The position numbers were made by a program, and so were the translations under genes. DNA of 64,000 bases, taken from positions 21,015 through 85,014 of the forward strand of contig JBFMCR010000032.1 of NCBI GenBank assembly GCA_040754425.1. The letters are read 5' to 3'. Shown piece by piece: positions 9,087 through 16,597 of the stretch. This DNA is from UBA6918 sp040754425 (GTDB taxonomy: Bacteria; Pseudomonadota; Gammaproteobacteria; Burkholderiales; Thiobacillaceae). The notes below the pieces were generated by a model. The model saw only the letters and a list, made by a program, of their open reading frames with translations. It made no database searches and was not told the origin of the DNA. Position 1 is the stretch's first letter. The number at the start of each line of letters is the position of its first letter.

Positions 9087-9102
9087 GCCGGGCTAGCCCG
9101 GC
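9087..9102. repeat. 16-bp perfect palindrome between convergent genes
   Basis: GCCGGGCTAGCCCGGC is self-complementary and overlaps the first base of the cnoX stop codon. It contains the TAGCCCGG core seen at the ends of the 2.4-kb repeat. There is no T-run, so calling it a terminator would be weak. Confidence 0.45.
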
Positions 9103-9962
9103 TAGTTCAATGCACTGGCCAGCAGGCGGCGGTAGCGCGACACCAGTTCGCCCTGCCCGCCCAGCAGGTTGAACACATCGAGCAGGGTTTTGCGGCCGAT
9201 GTCATCCTGGAAGCCGCGGTCGCGGCGCACGATTTCCAGCAGCTGGTCCATGCCTTCCTCGTAGCGGCCGGAGGCGATCATCAGGTTGGCGAGCTTGAGG
9301 CGCGCATCGAGATTGTTGGCATCGGCCTCGATCGCAGCAGACAGAGTCCCTTCGTTCTCGCCGCCGGCATTCATTTCCGCGAGCTTGATCTGAGCCGTGA
9401 GCTGCATGGTGCGCGCATCCTTCGCTACTTCGTCGTTGCGTATGCTGGACAAAAGCCGGCGCGCCTCCTCGATTTCGCCCTGCACGAACATGATTTCGGC
9501 GGCGTCCACCCTCACCCACTCGTTGTCGGGATCGAGCTGGGAGGCCTGGGCCAGCAATTGCAGCGCACCGGCATCGTCGCCCGCGCCGCGCTTTGCCTGC
9601 GCCTGCCGGCGCAGTTCCTCGGCCGGACTGGGGATGATCTTTGCCAGCCATTCGCGCACCGCGCTCTCGGGCAGGGCGCCGGAAAACTCGTCGACGATCC
9701 TGCCATTGACCACGGCCTTCACGGCGGGAATGCCGCGCACGCCGAACTGCGCCGACAGTTCCTGGTTTTCGTCGGCATTGACCTTGGCCAGCACGAACTT
9801 GCCGCCGTATTCGGCGGCGAGCTTTTCCAGGATGGGTTTCAGCATCTTGCAGGGGCCGCACCACGGCGCCCAGAAATCCACCACCACCGGCTGCCGGAAA
9901 GAGGCCTGGATGACTTCCTGTTCAAAGTCGGCAAGGCCGACGTCTTTATCGAATGCGGACAT
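9102..9962 (-). CDS. cnoX: Thioredoxin-TPR co-chaperone CnoX (YbbN)
   Basis: 286 residues: an N-terminal thioredoxin fold (residues 1-110) with active site WAPWCGPCKML and the cis-Pro region RGIPAVKAV, followed by tetratricopeptide-like repeats (about residues 115-286). In E. coli, CnoX protects substrates from irreversible oxidation under bleach stress and hands them to GroEL; the E. coli protein lacks a full CxxC, whereas this one keeps both cysteines and so may also reduce disulfides. Function is inferred from the family. It lies upstream, in the same direction, of nothing but the convergent DUF502 gene, and purB follows on the other side of a repeat element. Confidence 0.88.
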   Translation of the reverse strand: MSAFDKDVGLADFEQEVIQASFRQPVVVDFWAPWCGPCKMLKPILEKLAAEYGGKFVLAKVNADENQELSAQFGVRGIPAVKAVVNGRIVDEFSGALPESAVREWLAKIIPSPAEELRRQAQAKRGAGDDAGALQLLAQASQLDPDNEWVRVDAAEIMFVQGEIEEARRLLSSIRNDEVAKDARTMQLTAQIKLAEMNAGGENEGTLSAAIEADANNLDARLKLANLMIASGRYEEGMDQLLEIVRRDRGFQDDIGRKTLLDVFNLLGGQGELVSRYRRLLASALN

Positions 9963-10001
9963 GACTCAATCCTTCACGCAAATACAAAACAAAATCGTTT
10001 C

Positions 10002-10075
10002 ACGGGGAGGTAAGGGAGGAGGGGGAGAAAACCCCAAGGCAATATGTTTTTTGCCTTACTCCCTTTCCTCCCTGT
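10002..10075. repeat. Purine-arm inverted repeat element (GGGAGG type), cnoX/purB gap
   Basis: The purine-rich arm CGGGGAGGTAAGGGAGG (from 10003) is mirrored by CTTACTCCCTTTCCTCCCTG (10055-10074); the two can pair imperfectly over about 18 bases with a ~35-nt loop. Both arms consist of repeats of GGGAGG. It belongs with the elements at 14.9, 51.9 and 12.3 kb in design. Confidence 0.6.
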
Positions 10076-10112
10076 TGACTGTCATCGAATTTCACTACGA
10101 GTCCGTGTCAAT

Positions 10113-11483
10113 TCAAATCCGCTTCGCCAGTTCCTCGGCCTTGCCGGTGTAGCTCGCGGGCGTCATTTCTTTGAGGCGCGCCTTTTCCGCATCGGGCAAT
10201 TTCAGGCCGTCGATGAAGGCATGCAGGGTCTCGCGGTTGATGCCGCCCTTGCCGCGCGTGAGTTCCTTCAACTGTTCGTAGGGATTGGGCAGGCCGTAGC
10301 GCCGCATCACGGTCTGGATCGGCTCGGCCAGCACTTCCCAGTTGGCGTCGAGGTCGGCGGCAAGCTGAGCGGGATTGACCTTTAGCTTGTTGAGGCCGCG
10401 CAGGCAGGATTCGTAACCCAGCAGTGTGTAGCCCAGCCCCACGCCCATGTTGCGCAGCACCGTGGAATCGGTGAGGTCGCGCTGCCAGCGCGAAATCGGC
10501 AGTTTCTGCGCCATGTGGGTGAGCACGGCATTGGCCATGCCGAAGTTGCCCTCGGCATTTTCAAAATCGATGGGATTGACCTTGTGCGGCATGGTGGAAG
10601 AGCCGACCTCGCCTTCCTTCACCTTCTGCCTGAAATAGCCCAGCGAGATGTAGCCCCACATGTCGCGGCACAGGTCGATGAGGATGGTATTGATGCGCAC
10701 GTGGGCGTTGAACAGTTCGGCCATGTAGTCGTGCGGCTCGATCTGGGTGGTGTAGGGATTGAAGCCCAGCCCCAGGCCGGTGACGAATTTCTCCGCAAAA
10801 TCTTCCCAGTCCACGTTGGGATAGGCGGCCAGATGCGCGTTGTAGTTGCCCACCGCGCCGTTGATCTTGCCCAGATATTCGATATCGGCCATGCGCATGC
10901 GCGCCAGGCGCAGGCGATGGGCCACATTGGCCATTTCCTTGCCCAGGGTGGTGGGGCTGGCGGGCTGGCCGTGTGTGCGCGAAAGCATGGGCTGGGCGGC
11001 AAGGTCATGCGCCATGTCGTGCAGCTGATAGATGATGTAGGTCAGCAGCGTGGCCAGGATGTTTTCCTGCGCGCCCTTCAGCATCAGCGCATGCGACAGG
11101 TTGTTGATGTCTTCCGAGGTGCAGGCGAAATGGAAGAACTCGGCCACGCGATGGATTTCGTCGTTTTGCCGGCAGCGTTCCTTGAGGAAGTATTCCACCG
11201 CCTTGACGTCATGGTTGGTGGTGGACTCGATTACCTTGATGCGTTCCGCATCGCTTTCCGAGAAGTTCTCGACGATGCCGTCGAGAAAGGCGACGCCCGC
11301 TTCGGAAAGCTGCGGCACTTCGGAAATGCCGGGATTGGCCGCCAGCGCCTTGAGCCACTCGACCTCCACCCAGACGCGGTGCTTGATCAGGCCGAATTCG
11401 CTGAAATAGCGGCGCAGTGCGGCAATCTTGCCGCCATAACGGCCGTCGAGGGGGGAAAGCGCGGTGAGTGCGGAGAGTTCCAT
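10113..11483 (-). CDS. purB: Adenylosuccinate lyase
   Basis: 456 residues, matching the E. coli-type PurB length. It cleaves SAICAR to AICAR in de novo purine synthesis and adenylosuccinate to AMP in the last step. The fumarase/aspartase superfamily signature is present as GSSTMPHKVNPIDFENAEGN, and the catalytic His region is TSEDINNLSHALM and RTHGQPASPTTLGKE. The N-terminus MELSALTALSPLDGRYGGK is typical. Stand-alone gene between repeat elements, co-directional with recR upstream and cnoX downstream. Confidence 0.97.
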   Translation of the reverse strand: MELSALTALSPLDGRYGGKIAALRRYFSEFGLIKHRVWVEVEWLKALAANPGISEVPQLSEAGVAFLDGIVENFSESDAERIKVIESTTNHDVKAVEYFLKERCRQNDEIHRVAEFFHFACTSEDINNLSHALMLKGAQENILATLLTYIIYQLHDMAHDLAAQPMLSRTHGQPASPTTLGKEMANVAHRLRLARMRMADIEYLGKINGAVGNYNAHLAAYPNVDWEDFAEKFVTGLGLGFNPYTTQIEPHDYMAELFNAHVRINTILIDLCRDMWGYISLGYFRQKVKEGEVGSSTMPHKVNPIDFENAEGNFGMANAVLTHMAQKLPISRWQRDLTDSTVLRNMGVGLGYTLLGYESCLRGLNKLKVNPAQLAADLDANWEVLAEPIQTVMRRYGLPNPYEQLKELTRGKGGINRETLHAFIDGLKLPDAEKARLKEMTPASYTGKAEELAKRI

Positions 11484-11549
11484 ACGGTTCTCGGGGGAAT
11501 GGCGAAAGCCGCTATTTTACCGGAGATGCCGTACTTGGATGGAGCGGCC

Positions 11550-11697
11550 AGGAAAGGCCTGAAAAGCTGAGCAAGGCGGATGCAGTGCAAGGCGCACAGC
11601 GCGCAGCGACCGAGACATACCTTATTAGGTAGGCGAGGAAGCGAGCACTGCGCAACGCTGCAATGCGCCGCCGCAGCCACCTTTGCAGACCTTTCCT
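11550..11697. repeat. 148-bp inverted-repeat element between purB and recR
   Basis: Ends AGGAAAGGCCTG (11550-11561) and CAGACCTTTCCT (11686-11697) are inverted repeats matching at 11 of 12 positions. The centre carries the small palindrome TACCTTATTAGGTA. The right end includes two bases of the recR stop codon, so the element abuts or has remodelled the end of recR. It differs in sequence from the purine-arm elements. Confidence 0.5.
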
Positions 11698-12298
11698 AGA
11701 CGGGACGGCGCTCGCGGAACGCCTGGGCGACGGTGCCGAGGTCGACATACTCCAGTTCGCCGCCCAGCGGCACGCCGCGCGCCAGGCGCGACACCTTGAG
11801 GCCCTTCTCGCGCAGGCGCTCGCCCAGCATGTGCGCGGTGGCCTCGCCTTCGGGGGTGAAATTGGTGGCCAGCACGACTTCCTCGACGGTACCGTCGAGC
11901 GCGCGGTCGAGGAGCTTGTCCAGGCTGATTTCGCGCGGGCCGATGCCGTCCAGGGGGCTCAACCTGCCCATCAGCACGAAATACAGGCCGTTGTAGCTTT
12001 GCGTGGACTCCAGGGTGTTGAGGTCGGCGGGCATTTCCACCACCGCCAGCAGACGCCTGTCGCGACGCGGATCGGCGCAGGTAGGGCAGATTTCCGTCTC
12101 GGAAAAATTGTTGCACAGGCGGCAATGCCGCAGGCTGGCCAACGCATGGTCGAGGGCGGCAGCGAGTTTCTCCGCGCCGGCGCGGTCGCGCTGCAAAAGA
12201 TGGTAGGCCATGCGCGCCGCCGACTTGGGGCCCACGCCGGGCAGGGCGCGCAAGGCGTCGATCAGGGCGGCCAGCGCGCCGGGCTGCTTGTCACTCAT
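11696..12298 (-). CDS. recR: Recombination mediator protein RecR
   Basis: 200 residues. With RecF and RecO it helps load RecA onto single-stranded DNA gaps. Features in order: helix-hairpin-helix region LPGVGPKSAARMAYHLL, the four-cysteine zinc finger (HCRLCNNFSETEICPTC), and a Toprim domain starting at LLAVVEMPADLNTLE with GPREISLDKL. Length and order fit the family. It is downstream of dnaX-ybaB in the same direction, as in most proteobacteria, but here a small membrane protein gene and a repeat element separate ybaB and recR. Its stop codon overlaps the end of a 148-bp inverted repeat. Confidence 0.97.
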   Translation of the reverse strand: MSDKQPGALAALIDALRALPGVGPKSAARMAYHLLQRDRAGAEKLAAALDHALASLRHCRLCNNFSETEICPTCADPRRDRRLLAVVEMPADLNTLESTQSYNGLYFVLMGRLSPLDGIGPREISLDKLLDRALDGTVEEVVLATNFTPEGEATAHMLGERLREKGLKVSRLARGVPLGGELEYVDLGTVAQAFRERRPV

Positions 12299-12345
12299 TT
12301 ACTTGTCCCTGGAACCGCCTCAAGCCACGGAATGCAAAAAACCCG

Positions 12346-12409
12346 AACAAGGAGGACAAGAGGAGAGGAGTAAACCCTGTTTTTCCTCTTGTCCTCATGT
12401 CCTCTTTGT
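12346..12409. repeat. Purine-arm inverted repeat element (GGACAAGAGG type), recR side
   Basis: The left arm AACAAGGAGGACAAGAGGAG (from 12346) is mirrored by CCTCTTGTCCTCATGTCCTC (12385-12404) plus TTTGT. The stem pairs over about 22 bases with mismatches and a ~15-nt loop. The arm unit GGACAAGAGGA also builds the element at 31.8 kb, so the two are members of one family. Confidence 0.65.
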
Positions 12410-12452
12410 AAAAGGACTCAGTGTTCTCTGAGACCGACTGCTTTTTTCAAGT

Positions 12453-12644
12453 CTATTCCGGCATCGAGCCCGGCGGCTCCTTGCCCGACAGGATGAGGTA
12501 GAAGCCGAGCGCGACCAGCGCCATCCACAGTACCACGGCGCCCATGCCGAAACGCCCGGACAGCGCGCCCATGTTGAACAGCACCACGAGCGCCACGACC
12601 AGCACGGCATTGCCGGCCCAGAAGCGGATTTTTTCCGGCGCCAT
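12453..12644 (-). CDS. Small membrane protein of unknown function
   Basis: 63 residues with two predicted transmembrane helices (about residues 8-27 and 32-53; NAVLVVALVVLFNMG and GAVVLWMALVALGFYLIL) and a short polar tail. The ATG at 12644 is one base past the ybaB stop, so the two are probably co-translated. I do not recognise a named family. Location in the dnaX-ybaB-recR group gives no clear hint of function. Confidence 0.65.
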   Translation of the reverse strand: MAPEKIRFWAGNAVLVVALVVLFNMGALSGRFGMGAVVLWMALVALGFYLILSGKEPPGSMPE

Positions 12645-12645
12645 G

Positions 12646-12969
12646 TCAGAACGGCAGCTTCATGCCGGGAGGCAGCGGCATGCCCTGGGTGACCGCGCCC
12701 ATTTTTTCCTGCGTGGCGGCCTCGGCCTTGCGCACGGCATCGTTGAAGGCGGCGGCAATGAGGTCTTCGAGCATTTCCTTGTCGTCCATCACGCCGGGGG
12801 CGATCTGCACGCGGCGCACGTCGTTGCGACAGGTCATGACGACCTTGACCATGCCGGCGCCGGACACGCCCTCCACTTCCGTCTCCGCCAGCTGTTCCTG
12901 GACTTTCTGCATGTTCTGCTGCATCAGCTGAACCTGCTTCATCATGTTGCCGATTCCGCCTTTCATCAT
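12646..12969 (-). CDS. ybaB: YbaB/EbfC nucleoid-associated protein
   Basis: 107 residues, usual for the family. YbaB binds DNA as a dimer and is nearly always encoded between dnaX and recR. The sequence begins MMKGGIGNMMKQVQLMQQNM, then a long amphipathic helix, then VKVVMTCRNDVRRVQIAP and the helix DLIAAAFNDAVRKAEA. The start at 12969 overlaps the dnaX stop as ATGA, a typical coupled arrangement; longer upstream starts in this frame run inside dnaX and are rejected. Confidence 0.95.
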   Translation of the reverse strand: MMKGGIGNMMKQVQLMQQNMQKVQEQLAETEVEGVSGAGMVKVVMTCRNDVRRVQIAPGVMDDKEMLEDLIAAAFNDAVRKAEAATQEKMGAVTQGMPLPPGMKLPF

Positions 12970-14645
12970 TGCGATTCTCCCAGAGGTTGTATGGATGCCG
13001 GATCGACCCGCGCATCGAATTGTTCCACCAGATCCCGGATGAAGGGATCGGTCTCGATCGCCGCCACGGCTTCCGCCTGTTTCTCGGCCCTGGCGCGGGC
13101 CCTGACTTCGACCGGACTCTGCTCGCCTGAAGCGCCGACTTCGATGCCCACCTTGAGTCCGGCGCCGAATTTCTGCCTGAGCGCGGCTTCCAGCTTTTCC
13201 TGGTAGATCTTGTCGAGGAGGTGCTTGTGCGCCTCGGGCAGGCCAAGCTGCATCGTGCCGCCGTCGAAGGATTTGAGTTCGCACTGGTCGGCCAGCATGC
13301 GCGCCATACCGCCGAGTTTGAGATCGGCGACGATGGCAGGCCAGTCCTGGCTGGACTGCATCTGCGCTACGGGCTGCGTCCTGACCGGGGCTTGCGCTGA
13401 CGGCGGCATGTCGGGCAGTTTTTCGGAAACCGCCTGTGGCGCCGCGTCCCGCACAGGCGGCGGCGCGGCAACGGACACAGTACGCCTTATGCCGGCGACC
13501 GCAAGCGGTTTGCCGGTTTCGGCCGCCGTCGTGAAGGCCAGCATGCGCAAGAGCGTCATGCTGAAGCCGGACAGTTCGTCCGGCGCGAAGGGCAGGTCGC
13601 GGCGGCCGTTTAAGGCAATCTGGTAATAAAGCTGCACGGTCTCGGCGTCGAGCTTTTGCGCATATTCCTGCACGCGTGCGGCATCCTGTTCGTCAGCGAG
13701 TGCAGCGGGTGCTGCCTGCACCAGGGCGATGCGGGTCAGCAAAGCCCCCAGGTCCTGCAGGGCGGCGCTCAGCGACAGGCCTCTTTCCGACAGCAGGCGC
13801 GGCTGCGCCAGCAGCAGATCGGCATCCTGGCGCGAAAGCGCATCGAGGATGTCGAACAGGTATTCCTGGCCCACGGTACCGAGCATGGCTTCCACCGCGG
13901 CGGCTTCGAGCCTGCCGCTGCCGTGGGCGATGGCCTGGTCGGTGAGCGAGAGCGCATCGCGCATGCTGCCGTTGGCGGCGCGCGCAAGCAGGTTCAGCGC
14001 GGACGCTTCGGCGGCGATGCCCTCCTCGCCCAGCACGTAGGCAAGGCGCTGCGTGACCTGCGCCGGGGTCATGGGCTTGAGGTTGAACTGCAGGCAGCGC
14101 GAGAGCACGGTCACCGGAATTTTCTGCGGGTCGGTGGTGGCAAGGATGAACTTCACGTGCTCGGGCGGCTCTTCCAGCGTCTTCAGCATGGAGTTGAAGG
14201 CCGGCTTCGACAGCATGTGCACTTCGTCGATGATGTAGACCTTGTAGCGGCCGACGGTGGGCGCGTACTGCGCGTTGTCCAGCACCTCGCGCATGTTGTC
14301 GACGCCGGTGTTGGATGCCGCGTCCAGTTCCAGGAGGTCGACGAAGCGGCCGGCGTCGATCTGCCTGCAGGCGCTGCACTCGCCGCAGGGCTCGGGCGTG
14401 ACGCCGGTTTCGCAGTTGAGGCATTTGGCGAGGATGCGCGCCAGCGTGGTCTTGCCTACCCCGCGCGTGCCGGTGAAAAGATAGGCGTGATGCAGCCGCC
14501 CCTGGGTGAGCGCATTCGACAGCGCCTGCACCACGTGCTCCTGCCCGGTGAGGTCGGCAAAGCGTCTGGGGCGCCACTTGCGCGCCAGGGCCACCGAGGC
14601 TTGATTCTTGGCGGGTTGCGAGGAGTCGCCGAAAAGATCAGACAT
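12966..14645 (-). CDS. dnaX: DNA polymerase III subunits gamma/tau
   Basis: 559 residues, somewhat shorter than E. coli tau (643). Clamp-loader ATPase: Walker A GTRGVGKTTLA, zinc-binding cysteines CLNCETGV...CGECSAC, Walker B DEVHML, sensor 1 ILATTDP and the arginine-finger region VLSRCLQFNL. Domain III follows, then a Pro/Gln-rich linker (about residues 375-430) and a C-terminal part for polymerase binding. I saw no A-rich slippery heptamer of the E. coli type around the linker, so a separate gamma product by frameshifting is not evident. It starts the dnaX-ybaB group and lies directly downstream of the ffs RNA gene. Confidence 0.96.
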   Translation of the reverse strand: MSDLFGDSSQPAKNQASVALARKWRPRRFADLTGQEHVVQALSNALTQGRLHHAYLFTGTRGVGKTTLARILAKCLNCETGVTPEPCGECSACRQIDAGRFVDLLELDAASNTGVDNMREVLDNAQYAPTVGRYKVYIIDEVHMLSKPAFNSMLKTLEEPPEHVKFILATTDPQKIPVTVLSRCLQFNLKPMTPAQVTQRLAYVLGEEGIAAEASALNLLARAANGSMRDALSLTDQAIAHGSGRLEAAAVEAMLGTVGQEYLFDILDALSRQDADLLLAQPRLLSERGLSLSAALQDLGALLTRIALVQAAPAALADEQDAARVQEYAQKLDAETVQLYYQIALNGRRDLPFAPDELSGFSMTLLRMLAFTTAAETGKPLAVAGIRRTVSVAAPPPVRDAAPQAVSEKLPDMPPSAQAPVRTQPVAQMQSSQDWPAIVADLKLGGMARMLADQCELKSFDGGTMQLGLPEAHKHLLDKIYQEKLEAALRQKFGAGLKVGIEVGASGEQSPVEVRARARAEKQAEAVAAIETDPFIRDLVEQFDARVDPASIQPLGESQ

Positions 14646-14646
14646 A

Positions 14647-14758
14647 GGGGTCAGGGATCAGGATTCCGGATTCAGGGGTAGTTGCAGCCGTAGGCTGCGC
14701 TTTACTTTACAAGACGCGTAGCACATTCCCTGATCCCTGAATCCTGATCCCCGAATCC
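14647..14758. repeat. Inverted repeat element (CAGGGATCAGGATTC type), ffs/dnaX gap
   Basis: The left arm GGTCAGGGATCAGGATTCCG (from 14649) with further repeats is mirrored by CCCTGATCCCTGAATCCTGA (14728-14747) and CCCCGAATCC. Arms are made of units like CAGGGATCAGGATTC. The core between them (14679-14727) contains GCAGCCGTAGGCTGC, then TTTACAA and CATTCCCTGA, closely resembling the core of the element at 18.6 kb although the arms are different there. Confidence 0.7.
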
Positions 14759-14767
14759 AAAATAAAG

Positions 14768-14866
14768 TGGCGAGCCTTGACCCCGGCACTGGTAACGATC
14801 CGCTATGGCTGCTTCCTTCCGGACCTGACCAGGTTCACGGGGCTGCCATGCGGGGAGGCCCGCCGC
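14768..14866 (-). ncRNA. ffs: 4.5S RNA of the signal recognition particle
   Basis: On the minus strand the sequence contains the invariant apical hairpin of bacterial SRP RNA, CAGGTCCGGAAGGAAGCAGC (complement of 14812-14831), flanked by complementary arms: GGCGGGCCTCCCC near the 5' end pairs with GGGGTCAAGGCTCGCC near the 3' end. Total length about 99 nt, close to the 114 nt of E. coli. It binds Ffh and targets nascent membrane proteins. A TAAAAT -10-like hexamer lies at 14876-14871, about 5 nt before the proposed 5' end. Exact ends are estimated from the pairing. Confidence 0.93.
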
Positions 14867-14927
14867 TTGTATTTTACCGCTTTATCCTGAAAACGTATTC
14901 GCCCCTGCAAAGCAAATTCAAAAGCTT

Positions 14928-15060
14928 TGAACGCAGAGACGCAGAGAAAAAACAATAATAAAGGTAATGTGAGGCGAGGAGTAATTCCTTGCTCCCTCCC
15001 TTATCCTCCCATGCCTCCCTGTCAGTGCTTTGGGGTTTCTTTGCGTCTATGCGCTGAACG
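14928..15060. repeat. Nested inverted repeat element (outer CGCAGAG, inner GGGAGG), ffs/aroG gap
   Basis: Outer arms: GAACGCAGAGACGCAGAGAA (from 14929) against TTTCTTTGCGTCTATGCGCT (15036-15055). Inner arms: GAGGCGAGGAG (14971-14981) against CTCCC and CCTCCC repeats (14992-15019). The same two-layer design occurs at 51.87-52.02 kb between nrdR and ribD. Confidence 0.65.
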
Positions 15061-15072
15061 ATTTTTACCGCT

Positions 15073-16149
15073 TTACTGATCGTCGAGCGGCTCTTTCAGG
15101 CGGCGGCTTCGCACCGCGCCCGCAAGTTCGCGCAAGAGCGGCACGGTGTCGTCCCAGCCGATGCAGGCGTCGGTGACGGACACCCCGTATTCCAGCGGCT
15201 TGCCCACGCACTGGTCCTGGCGCCCCGGCTTGAGGTGGGACTCGATCATGACGCCCATGATGCGATGCTCGCCGTTGGCGATCTGTTCTGCGACATTGCG
15301 CCCGACTTCGAGCTGTCTTTCGTACTGCTTGCCGGAGTTGGCGTGCGAGAGATCGATCATCACTTCCTGGCGCAGGCCGGCGGCGGCAAGCTCCTTGCAC
15401 GCCGCTTCCACGCTGGCTGCGTCGTAGTTGGGCTGCCTGCCGCCGCGCAGGATGACGTGGCAGTCCTCGTTGCCGGCGGTCCTGAACACGGCGACGTGGC
15501 CGGACTTGGTGACGGAAATGAAATGATGGCGCGCCGCCGCGGCCTTGATGGCATCGACCGCGATGCGGATGTTGCCGTCGGTGCCGTTTTTGAAGCCGAT
15601 CGGGCACGAGGTGCCTGACGCCAGCTGCCGGTGCGACTGCGATTCCGTGGTGCGCGCGCCGATCGCGCCCCAGGCCACGAGATCGGCGATGTACTGCGGC
15701 GACACCAGATCGAGGAACTCGGTCGCCGCCGGCAGTCCCAGTTCGTTGATGTCGAGCAGTATCTTGCGCGCCAGATGCAGGCCTTCGTTGATGTCGAAGC
15801 TCTCGTTCAGATGCGGGTCGTTGATCAGCCCCTTCCAGCCCACCGTGGTGCGCGGCTTCTCGAAATACACGCGCATGACGATGATGAGTTCGTGCGTGAG
15901 TTCGTCGGCGATGTTCTTCAGCCGGGCCGCATATTCCAGCGCGGCCTTGGGGTCATGTATGGAGCAGGGGCCGACGACGACCACCAGGCGGTCGTCGGCG
16001 CCGCGCAGCACGTCGTGGATCTGGTTGCGCGCGCGGTACACGGTTTCCGTCACCCTGTCGCTGGCCGGCAGGTCGTCCATGAGCTGCTCGGGCGTGATCA
16101 GCTCGCCTACCTGTTCGATGCGGGTGTCGTCGGTTCTGTAATGCGTCAT
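15073..16149 (-). CDS. aroG: 3-deoxy-7-phosphoheptulonate (DAHP) synthase, class I
   Basis: 358 residues. It condenses phosphoenolpyruvate with erythrose 4-phosphate, the first step of the shikimate pathway to Phe, Tyr and Trp. Typical segments include VVVVGPCSIHDPKAALEYA, MRVYFEKPRTTVGWKGLIND, GARTTESQSHRQLASG, GFKNGTDGN and MIDLSHANSGKQ. The start ATG at 16149 gives the usual AroG length; a longer frame upstream would run over the leader terminator. A Phe/Tyr-rich leader peptide and a terminator hairpin precede it, suggesting transcription attenuation by Phe/Tyr supply. AroG, AroF and AroH types cannot be separated confidently here; the leader suggests a Phe- or Tyr-responsive enzyme. Confidence 0.95.
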   Translation of the reverse strand: MTHYRTDDTRIEQVGELITPEQLMDDLPASDRVTETVYRARNQIHDVLRGADDRLVVVVGPCSIHDPKAALEYAARLKNIADELTHELIIVMRVYFEKPRTTVGWKGLINDPHLNESFDINEGLHLARKILLDINELGLPAATEFLDLVSPQYIADLVAWGAIGARTTESQSHRQLASGTSCPIGFKNGTDGNIRIAVDAIKAAAARHHFISVTKSGHVAVFRTAGNEDCHVILRGGRQPNYDAASVEAACKELAAAGLRQEVMIDLSHANSGKQYERQLEVGRNVAEQIANGEHRIMGVMIESHLKPGRQDQCVGKPLEYGVSVTDACIGWDDTVPLLRELAGAVRSRRLKEPLDDQ

Positions 16150-16172
16150 ATCAGTGTCCTTTGTCGCCCCAT

Positions 16173-16202
16173 AACAAAAAACCGCCAGGGGCGCTGGCGG
16201 TC
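16173..16202 (-). terminator. Rho-independent terminator acting as aroG attenuator
   Basis: On the minus strand, the stem CCGCCAG/CTGGCGG with a 5-nt loop is followed directly by TTTTTT. It lies 26 nt after the leader peptide stop and 30-odd nt before the aroG start, so it would stop most transcripts before aroG. The 5' arm with two preceding bases (GACCGCC) can instead pair with GGCGGTC inside the leader coding sequence (16247-16241), an antiterminator of 7 perfect bp. Confidence 0.85.
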
Positions 16203-16228
16203 TTTCGGGGATGTTTGCGATGCTTGGG

Positions 16229-16297
16229 TCATTCCCTCCCGACCGCCTGTGGCGTGGGATGAAAGAAATAAAAAAAGCCGGCAAACAGTCTGTACAT
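16229..16297 (-). CDS. Phe/Tyr-rich leader peptide of aroG
   Basis: A 22-codon frame reading MYRLFAGFFYFFHPTPQAVG plus RE. Five of 22 residues are Phe and two are Tyr, with the run FFYFF at residues 8-12, similar in style to the PheL leader of enterobacteria. It ends 26 nt before a strong terminator. If Phe or Tyr-tRNA is limiting, a ribosome stalled at FFYFF leaves GGCGGTC (codons 18-19 region) free to pair with the 5' arm of the terminator; if translation reaches the stop codon the ribosome covers it and the terminator forms. The ribosome site is weak. Function is inferred from this layout. Confidence 0.8.
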   Translation of the reverse strand: MYRLFAGFFYFFHPTPQAVGRE

Positions 16298-16322
16298 GGC
16301 TTGAATGCTATCAGACGAAACC

Positions 16323-16353
16323 ATTACAAACAACCTATCGAATTGATAGTCAA
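16323..16353 (-). promoter_or_regulatory. Candidate promoter and operator for the aroG leader
   Basis: TTGACT (16353-16348) overlaps the stop codon of the upstream CDGSH gene, and TGTAAT (16328-16323) lies 19 nt downstream. The spacer contains the palindrome CTATCAATTCGATAG (16349-16335; arms CTATC/GATAG), the shape of a LysR-type or other dimeric regulator site. The transcript would start about 20 nt before the leader ATG. The spacer is long, so this is moderately supported. Confidence 0.42.
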
Positions 16354-16586
16354 AGACTTTCGTGGGCGCCGTCGCAGAAGGGCGGATCCGCGGTCCACTT
16401 GCAGCCGCACAGCGACACGGTCTCTTTTTGCGCAATGACAAACTCCTTGGGCTCGAAACCGGTGCCCTCGTGCGAGCCGTCGCAGAAAGGCTGGCTCTTG
16501 GAACGGCCGCAGGCGCACCAGTAGTAGGTGCCGGGCTTGAGCTCCAGTTCGTAGGGGGCTTTTTGCGCGATGACGGGATCTTCCAT
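16350..16586 (-). CDS. CDGSH iron-sulfur domain protein
   Basis: 78 residues with two CDGSH-type zinc-finger-like [2Fe-2S] sites: Cys24-Ala-Cys26 with Cys35 and His39 (CACGRSKSQPFCDGSH) and Cys60-Gly-Cys62 with Cys71 and His75 (CGCKWTADPPFCDGAH). Each binds a redox-active cluster through three Cys and one His. Bacterial tandem-CDGSH proteins of this size are common and have uncertain roles in electron transfer or iron handling. The stop codon overlaps the predicted -35 of the aroG leader. The ankyrin protein gene lies immediately upstream (11-nt gap), so the two are likely co-transcribed. Confidence 0.93.
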   Translation of the reverse strand: MEDPVIAQKAPYELELKPGTYYWCACGRSKSQPFCDGSHEGTGFEPKEFVIAQKETVSLCGCKWTADPPFCDGAHESL

Positions 16587-16597
16587 GCTGTCTCCTG

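Noticed and set aside
9087..9102. Palindrome as a bidirectional terminator
   Set aside because: Perfect dyad but no T-run on either side; kept only as a repeat.
13200..13500. Programmed frameshift for DnaX gamma
   Set aside because: I searched for an A-rich slippery heptamer plus hairpin near the linker and did not see one.
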